Shown: in pieces, positions 21,741-27,051 of the stretch
Layout: the number at the start of each line of letters is the position of its first letter
Numbering within the stretch: the stretch's first letter is position 1
From: DASQFY01 sp036397815
GTDB lineage: Bacteria > Chloroflexota > Limnocylindria > QHBO01
Reading direction: 5' to 3'
Assembly: GCA_036397815.1 (NCBI GenBank)
Contig: DASWIE010000091.1
Span: 1 to 27,051 of the forward strand
Length of the DNA: 27,051 bases
The notes under the pieces: generated by a model
What the model was told of the DNA's origin: nothing
Database searches by the model: none
What the model saw: only the letters and a program-made list of their open reading frames with translations
Translations under genes and position numbers: made by a program

Positions 21741-22904
21741 TCAGCTCATCGGGACGCGACGGACGATCCTGGGTCCGACCCGCTCGAGGATCTCGTCCAG
21801 GCTGTGCCCCGTGATGGTGATGCCGTGGTTCTTCATGCCGATCACCGCGCGCGATGGATCCGGCGCCTGACGCACAAGCTCGGCCACCTCGAGCGCCAGC
21901 TCCTCGGTGCCGCAGGGGTAGACCACCTCGGTCGAGCTCGCGCCGGGGACCCAGCCATGGACGTGCAGGATGCCGCCGACCTCCGGATGCTCGCGATAGA
22001 TGGTCAGGTGCTCGATCGCGTCGACCGACACCCGCCGCGGCTTCACGCCGGGCGGCACGCTGAGCTGGACCACGCCTCGCCCGGCGTCGTAGCCGGTCAC
22101 CATCAGGATCTCGGTCCCGACCGTGCGCAGGTGGCTCTTGTCGACCCCGCTGGCGCTCATCCAGAACCGATCGCCGTCGTGACGGGCACTCGCGTTCCCG
22201 TACGACAGGCCGCCGATCCCAAAGAGGCGCATCACGTGGCGCAGGTCCTCCTCGGAGAGGAGCTCGTCGATTGGCCACGGCGCGGGGAGCAGGTTCAGCT
22301 CGGCCAGCCGCTTGCCGGCGCGATGGATCGCCTCGGTGTGCTCGTCCCCATGCCACAGCTCGGTGGGCAGGTCGGTGGTGAACTCGTTGTCGATCACCAG
22401 CCGCGACTCGGCCAGGGGCACCAGCCGCTGGACGACCTGGTCGAAGAACGCGCCGTCGTCACCGTCGTGCAGGAAGCGATGGAATCCCTGCTCCATGGTG
22501 ATGAAGTGGGCGTCGGGCCGGCCGCCGTTGCGGACGATCGGGATGAAGACGTTCGAGAGGGAGCGGACCAGCAGCGTGTAGCCGGCCTGCAGCATGTCGT
22601 CCGGGCTGTCCGCCAGCTCGGCGAGCCCGACCACGAAGATGTCCTTCGAGCGCCGCCGGAAGCTGTGCGGCTTCTCGGCGCTCACCGCATTCAGGATGAC
22701 GCGGACGTCCGCTGGCACATCGGCCGCGTCGCGAAGATCCTGCCGATGAATCGGATGGCCACGAGCCTCGAGCCGGGTGGTGACGCCGTCCAGGAACCAG
22801 CCGATCAGGCCGCCGGTCGCGTCGCCCACCACCGCCACGCCGCTCGGCGCCGCGCGGGTCCCGGCCGGCTCGACGGTGCGCAGGTCCTCTGCCTGCTGCG
22901 TCAT
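21741..22904 (-). CDS. class II aldolase/adducin-type protein with an extra N-terminal domain
   Basis: A 387-residue protein. The C-terminal half (from about residue 215) is a class II aldolase fold with L-S-Y-G-N-A-S-A-R, F-W-M-S-A-S-G-V-D-K, zinc ligands His314 and His316 in L-H-V-H-G-W, and His360 in K-N-H-G-I-T. Such enzymes cleave or epimerise sugar phosphates. The N-terminal 190 or so residues are not recognised; they have V-A-V-V-G-D-A-T-G-G-L-I-G-W at the start, L-N-A-V-S-A-E-K-P-H-S-F-R-R-R-S-K-D, then F-I-T-M-E-Q-G-F-H-R-F-L. The ATG at 22904 lies 10 bases after the nfeD stop. Coupling to the following dehydrogenase suggests sugar or aldehyde metabolism. Confidence 0.85.
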   Translation of the reverse strand: MTQQAEDLRTVEPAGTRAAPSGVAVVGDATGGLIGWFLDGVTTRLEARGHPIHRQDLRDAADVPADVRVILNAVSAEKPHSFRRRSKDIFVVGLAELADSPDDMLQAGYTLLVRSLSNVFIPIVRNGGRPDAHFITMEQGFHRFLHDGDDGAFFDQVVQRLVPLAESRLVIDNEFTTDLPTELWHGDEHTEAIHRAGKRLAELNLLPAPWPIDELLSEEDLRHVMRLFGIGGLSYGNASARHDGDRFWMSASGVDKSHLRTVGTEILMVTGYDAGRGVVQLSVPPGVKPRRVSVDAIEHLTIYREHPEVGGILHVHGWVPGASSTEVVYPCGTEELALEVAELVRQAPDPSRAVIGMKNHGITITGHSLDEILERVGPRIVRRVPMS

Positions 22905-22914
22905 GGCTGCGGCC

Positions 22915-24291
22915 TCATGGCTTCGGCGGCTTCGAGCTCGGCGGCTCCTTCGCCTCGCCAGGATTCGGCTCCACGATCAGCTCCAGTCCCTCCACGCCGA
23001 TCACGCGCACCGGCGTCCCGGGCGCAATCTCCGGCCCACGGCTGCGGGCCGACCAGGCCTCGCCTCCTGCAAATGCGACGCCGGTCGGGGCGATGAGGGT
23101 CTGCGCAACCCCCCCGGCGCCCATCAGGGCGGCCATCGGCTTGGCGAAGGCCGGGTGCTTGCGCATCTGCATCAGGACCCGGATCACGCCGAAGACGTAG
23201 GCCAGCGAGAGCCCCACTACCACGACCAGCAGCCAGGGGCTGACCTCGACCCGGATCGCCTCTTCCTCGGGATTGACGCCGGTCCACAGCGCGAATGAGC
23301 CGAGCACGATGCTGATGATCCCGCCGATCGTCAGCAGCCCGAAGCTGGTGACGTTCAGCTCCAGGATGAAAAGGCCGATCCCGAACAGGATCAACAACAG
23401 GCCACCGATGTTGAGCGGAAGGCTGTTGGAACCGATGAAGGCCAGCACGATGGCGATCGCGCCGATCGTGCCGGAGAAGAAGTTCGGGTGGAAGAGCTCG
23501 CTCAGGATGCCGTAGAAGCCGATCGTGAACAGGATGAAGGCGACGTTCGGGTCCGACAGGACGTGCAGGAACTGCTGTCCGAAGTTCATCGTCGCGTCGC
23601 GGATCTCGAGGCCGGTCAGTTTCGGCAGCGGCTCCCCGTTGAAGGTGTACTCGTAGCCGTCGGCCCGCGCCCCGATGTCGATCGCCGCGAACAGCTCGGC
23701 GGTGGTCGCTGCCAGCAGGTCGACGATCGGCGGCTCCATCTCGATCGCCTCGGTGGCCGACGCGCTGGCGGCGTCGCGCACCGCGGACTCGGCCCACTCC
23801 ACGTTGCGGTTGTGCGCCCGGGCCAGCTCGGTGATCTTGGCCACGGCGGAGTTCGTGATCTTCTTGCCGATCGTCTCGGGGAGCTCGGCGCCCCCGCTGC
23901 CCACCACCGATGCCGCACCGATGCTCGTGGATGGCGCCATGGCCGCCACGTCACCGGCCAGGGTGACGAAGGCCGCGGCGCTGGCGGCCTGGCCCCCTTC
24001 GGGCGTCACCCAGGTGATGACCGGCACCGAGCTGCCGAGGATCGCCTTGAGGATCTGGTCGAGGCTGCTGAGGTCGCCTCCCGGTGAGTCGATCTCGATC
24101 AGGACCGCCGCGGCTCCCGAATCCGCGGCCGCCTGCAGGCCGCCCTCGATGTAGGCGGCGTTGATCTGGTCGATCACGCCGAGCATCCGCAGGCGCACGA
24201 CGTGGTCCCCCACACCGGCGGCAGGGGCTGCCAGGGCGGCCGTTCCGAGGAGCAGGGCGACAAGGGCGACGGCCCGCCGCAGAGCGCGCAT
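22915..24291 (-). CDS. NfeD-type membrane protein with ClpP-like serine protease domain
   Basis: A 458-residue long-form NfeD protein. A signal peptide (M-R-A-L-R-R-A-V-A-L-V-A-L-L-L-G-T-A) precedes a ClpP/crotonase-like protease domain with I-E-I-D-S-P-G-G and candidate nucleophile Ser104 in G-Q-A-A-S-A-A-A-F. The lysine of the dyad is probably Lys143 or Lys144 in G-K-K-I-T-N-S-A. Several transmembrane helices follow (V-A-F-I-L-F-T-I-G-F-Y-G onward), then a C-terminal OB-fold ending P-G-T-P-V-R-V-I-G-V-E-G-L-E-L. The family cleaves stomatin-type partners and works in membrane quality control. The ATG at 24291 is chosen because it begins the signal peptide. It leads a run with the aldolase and dehydrogenase, an uncommon neighbourhood. 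Confidence 0.92.
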   Translation of the reverse strand: MRALRRAVALVALLLGTAALAAPAAGVGDHVVRLRMLGVIDQINAAYIEGGLQAAADSGAAAVLIEIDSPGGDLSSLDQILKAILGSSVPVITWVTPEGGQAASAAAFVTLAGDVAAMAPSTSIGAASVVGSGGAELPETIGKKITNSAVAKITELARAHNRNVEWAESAVRDAASASATEAIEMEPPIVDLLAATTAELFAAIDIGARADGYEYTFNGEPLPKLTGLEIRDATMNFGQQFLHVLSDPNVAFILFTIGFYGILSELFHPNFFSGTIGAIAIVLAFIGSNSLPLNIGGLLLILFGIGLFILELNVTSFGLLTIGGIISIVLGSFALWTGVNPEEEAIRVEVSPWLLVVVVGLSLAYVFGVIRVLMQMRKHPAFAKPMAALMGAGGVAQTLIAPTGVAFAGGEAWSARSRGPEIAPGTPVRVIGVEGLELIVEPNPGEAKEPPSSKPPKP

Positions 24292-24323
24292 GAGCCGCAG
24301 TATAGGGGCGCTCTGGGGGGACC

Positions 24324-24923
24324 TCAGATCACGGGGCTGGCCAGGAGGCGCTCGGCCACGAGGCGCGACCAGGTCTCGAGGCGATCCCATGCGTCGAGCA
24401 CCTCGCCGGGCGCGGCCATCCGGCCGCTCAGCTTGTGGCGCTCACGCACGTCGACGGCGCGACCATCGGCCTCCACCTCGAAGACGACTCCCAGGTGGAC
24501 CGATCCGACCGCATTCGAGTCGTCGTTCAGCAGCCCAACCAGCCGGAACTCGGGCTCCCAGTCGGCGACCAGCTCTTCGGCCCACTCGCGCCGTAGCCCC
24601 ACCATCAACGGGTCGTCGCCCGTATCCACCGGGTTGAGATGCCCGCCCACCCCGAGGCTCGCCTTGCGATGCAGCCGCGCGTCGCCGCCCGCATCGGTCC
24701 GCTCCATGAGGAAGACTCGACCACGGTCGCGGACCACGACATACGGGATCAGCTGCTTTGAATCTGGGTCCTCCTCGGCGATCGGCCGCTCGATGAAGCG
24801 GCCGTGGGCGGCTACCGCATCGGCCAGGAGCTGGAGGTCGTCGGCGTCGCCGGCACGGATCCCGGTGAACTCGCAACCACCCGGAACGCGCTCGCGCGGG
24901 AGGACCAGGACGCGCTCCACCAT
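24324..24923 (-). CDS. NUDIX-like hydrolase
   Basis: A 199-residue protein. Middle part: Q-L-I-P-Y-V-V-V-R-D-R-G-R-V-F-L-M-E-R-T, then S-L-G-V-G-G-H-L-N-P-V-D-T-G-D-D-P-L, and the helix L-R-R-E-W-A-E-E-L-V, which matches the R-E-x-x-E-E core of the Nudix box. The glutamate expected earlier in the box is an Asp and the spacing is longer than the standard box. The family hydrolyses nucleoside diphosphate-linked compounds; the substrate here is unknown. It starts the minus-strand series, 32 bases ahead of nfeD, and is divergent from the Tad genes. Confidence 0.82.
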   Translation of the reverse strand: MVERVLVLPRERVPGGCEFTGIRAGDADDLQLLADAVAAHGRFIERPIAEEDPDSKQLIPYVVVRDRGRVFLMERTDAGGDARLHRKASLGVGGHLNPVDTGDDPLMVGLRREWAEELVADWEPEFRLVGLLNDDSNAVGSVHLGVVFEVEADGRAVDVRERHKLSGRMAAPGEVLDAWDRLETWSRLVAERLLASPVI

Positions 24924-25212
24924 CGGTCCAGCCTAGCGGGTTCCCGGGACCAGCAATCGCCACCGTCGCATGCTCCGCCGGTACTTTTGGCCCATGCCGC
25001 AAGGTGGGCTGCAAGGTTGGCGGCGTATGGTGCCTCTCCACTCAACTGCACCGAAGTCCTCAAAGCGCGCCGACCTGGTGCCCGGGCGCACCATTACCAG
25101 TCTGAACCGATGGTCATGGGGTGGCATTGGTACTACCGTACCAAGCCCTCGCCATCCGACCGAGATCAAGGGGGCTTATCGGCCGACCTGCATACCTGCG
25201 GCCGCCACGAAG
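24924..25212. other. 289-bp divergent intergenic region between NUDIX and Tad genes
   Basis: No convincing coding signal was found. It holds two inverted repeats: GGTGC-CCGGGC-GCACC at 25077-25092 and TTGGTAC-TACC-GTACCAA at 25127-25144. Promoters for both directions should lie here, but no hexamer pair stands out. An AAGGGGG near 25169 is not followed by a usable start codon. Confidence 0.5.
25127..25144. promoter_or_regulatory. 18-base inverted repeat upstream of the Tad genes
   Basis: TTGGTAC and GTACCAA are perfect 7-base arms around a 4-base centre, 69 bases before the start of the first TadE-like gene. It is a candidate operator or RNA hairpin in the leader. Confidence 0.4.
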
Positions 25213-26448
25213 ATGCGAATCCCGCCCAGAGTACCCGACCCCAGCGACAACGAGTGCGCTGACCAACCTCGTCCACCGCGGACGCGCTCGCATCGCTTTG
25301 CACGGACCGGTGATCGTGGCCGTGGCCAGGCACTGGTCGAGATGGCTCTGATCCTCCCCCTTCTTCTCGTGCTCGTCGTTGGTGGGATCGATTTTGGTCG
25401 GATCTTTTTCGGATCCGTGGGACTCCAGAATGCCGCGAGGGTTGCGGCCAACTACGCCGCGCTGCACCCGAATGCGTGGGGAACGCCCGGTAACCTGGCC
25501 GAACAGGCGGTGTATGAAGGTCAGATTCGTGACGATGCGGCTGCGATCAACTGCGTGTTGCCATCGACGCTCCCCGAGCCGCAGTTTCCCGACGGTAAGG
25601 ACCTTGGCGATCACGCCATGGTCACCCTCTCCTGCCAGTTCGGGCTCGTCACGCCATTCCTCGAAGGCCTGGTCGGTGGGCCGGTCCCCGTGGGTGCTTC
25701 GGCGAGCTTCCCGATTCGCTCCGGATGCTCCGCCTGCCCAACTGGCTCGACGTCGCCCGGCCCGACCCCTTCAGGCCCGACTCCCGTACCAACGCCGACT
25801 CCACCCTGCTCGACGTTCGTTCCCGACATGGAAGGCATGACGGTGGCGGGTGCGCGGAGCGCGTGGACAAGCGCTGGGTTCACCGGGCCCTTCAGTCCGG
25901 ATACCGGCCACAACGGGGACCTTGTCGTCACCCAAGTCACCACGCCGCCGTCCAACCCGAATGATTGCATTCCTGCGGATTCATCGGTGGTGGTGACGTA
26001 TGAGCCTCCGCCGACGCCCGCGCCGACATGTGCGATCGTCCCCGACCTGTTCGCACAGCTGCTGCCAGACGCGCGCACGCAATGGACCGCTGCCGGGTTC
26101 ACCGGCACCTTTACCCCCGCCTCGCCGGAGGGCGACGCGGAATGGGTCGTGTCACAGACAACCTCCGCGGCCGCCCAGCCGGGAGAGTGCGTCGACTTCA
26201 CCACCACGGTGACGGTGACCTACGGACCGCAGCCCACGCCGACGCCAACGCCGACGCCCTGCATCGTCCCCAGCTTCATCGGGACCAGCTCGACAGAGGC
26301 CCAGGCGACTTGGGACGGGGCCGGCTTCAGCACGCAGGTACAGTTCGAAGCGGCCGGTCAGCTCCCGTACACGATTCAACGCCAGAGTCTGGTGGGGGGC
26401 AGCAGTGTCGTGTGCTGGGCCACGATCACCGTAGGACGGCAATCATGA
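25213..26448 (+). CDS. TadE-like pseudopilin fused to three PASTA-like repeats
   Basis: A 411-residue protein. Residues 35-58 carry a TadE-type leader: R-G-R-G-Q-A-L-V-E-M-A-L-I-L-P-L-L-L, with Gly38/Gln39 as likely prepilin cleavage site and Glu43 at +5, followed by the hydrophobic helix and G-G-I-D-F-G-R. After a globular part (to about 170) come Pro/Thr/Ser linkers and three PASTA-like units at about 199-264, 273-338 and 350-407, each opening with V-P-D/S and having an A-x-x-x-W-x-x-A-G-F helix. Each unit has its own cysteine pair (199/252, 273/326, 350/401). PASTA domains usually bind peptidoglycan or beta-lactams in kinases and PBPs. The ATG at 25213 is the nearest good start; upstream in-frame codons are low-complexity. 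The stop overlaps the next start as ATGA. Confidence 0.88.
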   Translation: MRIPPRVPDPSDNECADQPRPPRTRSHRFARTGDRGRGQALVEMALILPLLLVLVVGGIDFGRIFFGSVGLQNAARVAANYAALHPNAWGTPGNLAEQAVYEGQIRDDAAAINCVLPSTLPEPQFPDGKDLGDHAMVTLSCQFGLVTPFLEGLVGGPVPVGASASFPIRSGCSACPTGSTSPGPTPSGPTPVPTPTPPCSTFVPDMEGMTVAGARSAWTSAGFTGPFSPDTGHNGDLVVTQVTTPPSNPNDCIPADSSVVVTYEPPPTPAPTCAIVPDLFAQLLPDARTQWTAAGFTGTFTPASPEGDAEWVVSQTTSAAAQPGECVDFTTTVTVTYGPQPTPTPTPTPCIVPSFIGTSSTEAQATWDGAGFSTQVQFEAAGQLPYTIQRQSLVGGSSVVCWATITVGRQS

Positions 26449-26885
26449 GAGGGCCGGCTGCAGGAACGGACAGACGGGGGCAATCGCTGGTCGAGTTCGC
26501 GCTCGTCCTTCCCTTGTTCATCCTATTAGTCGCGGGTTTGTTCGATATCGGTCGCGCGGTCTACGCCTCGTCCACCATCTCGAATGCTGCCCGGACGGGT
26601 GCGCGGATCGCAATCGTGAATCAGAACGTGGACACCATCCGCGCTGCAGCGGCACAGGAGGCGGTCGCTCTCGGCATTCCACCGAGCGACATCGAGGTCT
26701 ATTTCCGGAACCCAAATGACCCAGCGCTGCCGGGGAATGACTGTCCAGAGATCGTGATCGGATGCGTCGCGGTCGTGCAGGTGCGATATCAGTACCTGGC
26801 GGCGTTGCCGATCGTCAGTCAACTCGTTGGCCCGATCACGCTTTCGTCCACCTCCGCGCTCCGAATCGAGGATGTAGAGCCATGA
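26445..26885 (+). CDS. TadE-like pseudopilin
   Basis: A 146-residue protein with the classical leader R-R-G-Q-S-L-V-E-F-A-L-V-L-P-L-F (Gly12/Gln13 cleavage, Glu17 at +5), followed by a membrane helix and D-I-G-R-A-V-Y-A-S-S-T-I-S-N-A-A-R-T-G. The C-terminal part is beta-rich with two cysteines (N-D-C-P-E-I-V-I-G-C). TadE proteins are minor pseudopilins of the Tad/Flp pilus, processed by the prepilin peptidase TadV/CpaA. Both ends overlap neighbours by ATGA, so the three genes are translationally coupled. Confidence 0.92.
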   Translation: MRGPAAGTDRRGQSLVEFALVLPLFILLVAGLFDIGRAVYASSTISNAARTGARIAIVNQNVDTIRAAAAQEAVALGIPPSDIEVYFRNPNDPALPGNDCPEIVIGCVAVVQVRYQYLAALPIVSQLVGPITLSSTSALRIEDVEP

Positions 26886-27051
26886 CCCGGAACCGAGCAT
26901 CGATACATTCCGAGCGCGGGCAAGTCCTGGTCTTGTCAGCGCTTGGAATGGTCGCCGTCGTCACGATGGTGGCCCTCATCATCGACGGAGGATGGGCCTG
27001 GACCCAGGGACGCGGCACCCAGAATGCCGCAGATGCCACGGCCGAGGCTGG
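26882..27051 (+). CDS. TadG-like pilus protein, N-terminal part (cut by window edge)
   Basis: The open frame from ATG 26882 runs off the window; 56 residues are visible. It has R-G-Q-V-L-V-L-S-A-L followed by a hydrophobic segment (M-V-A-V-V-T-M-V-A-L-I-I-D-G-G) and W-A-W-T-Q-G-R-G-T-Q-N-A-A-D-A. This matches the TadG/TadE-like N-terminal module of Flp pilus assembly proteins, which lacks the Glu at +5. Larger TadG proteins carry a C-terminal von Willebrand-like domain; that part, if present, is outside the window. Confidence 0.85.
   Translation, partial: MTRNRASIHSERGQVLVLSALGMVAVVTMVALIIDGGWAWTQGRGTQNAADATAEA

Noticed and set aside
24924..25212. tRNA or other RNA gene in the divergent gap
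   Set aside because: A GGTTCCCGGGACC stretch near 24939 looked like a T-arm, but no matching acceptor, D-arm or anticodon arm could be drawn.

Overview
The window is a 27-kb piece of a GC-rich bacterial chromosome. It carries housekeeping genes, not an obvious mobile island. The gene set (FemAB-type ligases beside murE and murJ, a Xer recombinase next to topA, several split-barrel PPOX proteins, TadE/TadG pseudopilins with a receiver-linked CpaE-type ATPase) and the codon usage fit a Chloroflexota lineage or a similar high-GC terrestrial/aquatic group. That assignment is inference; no rRNA, tRNA or CRISPR array was seen.

Layout. Positions 1-519 hold the N-terminal part of a FemAB-type ligase (minus strand) directly behind a small cupin (528-914). 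Divergent from these lies a plus-strand patch: a VOC/glyoxalase-like gene (961-1443), a 40-residue acidic small ORF (1464-1586) and a frameshifted Clp N-domain fragment (1629-1860). From 1865 to 24923 every recognised gene is on the minus strand. Read in the direction of transcription, these are: NUDIX, NfeD-type membrane protease, class II aldolase with an unrecognised N-terminal domain, zinc alcohol dehydrogenase, SPFH/stomatin protein, alpha/beta hydrolase, REC-CpaE ATPase, ComM, DprA, a secreted Big_5/CAP protein, TopA, XerC/D, MurJ, FemAB, MurE, FemAB, and then a compact group of three PPOX-fold paralogues with one DUF1801 gene. From 25213 to the right edge there are three plus-strand Tad pseudopilin-type genes, the last cut by the window end.

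How they fit together. The topA-xer-murJ-femAB-murE-femAB block is packed with overlapping stop/start codons. It reads as a lipid II tailoring and export unit: MurE adds the third stem residue, FemAB proteins are expected to add bridge residues, and MurJ flips lipid II. Chromosome topology and resolution genes lie at its head. ComM and DprA are competence/recombination factors. The CpaE-like ATPase and the TadE/TadG genes point to a Tad (Flp) pilus whose main machinery is not in the window. SPFH and NfeD are usual partners in membrane quality control; here an aldolase/dehydrogenase pair separates them.

Most unusual points: a TadE-type pseudopilin carrying three PASTA-like repeats, each with its own cysteine pair; a 72-bp degenerate tandem repeat and a perfect palindrome upstream of the REC-CpaE gene; three PPOX paralogues sharing a C-terminal T-R-W-R motif; the aldolase with an additional unrecognised domain; and a Clp_N pseudogene broken by a single base. 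None of these is proven to be a new system. The TadE-PASTA fusion is the best lead.
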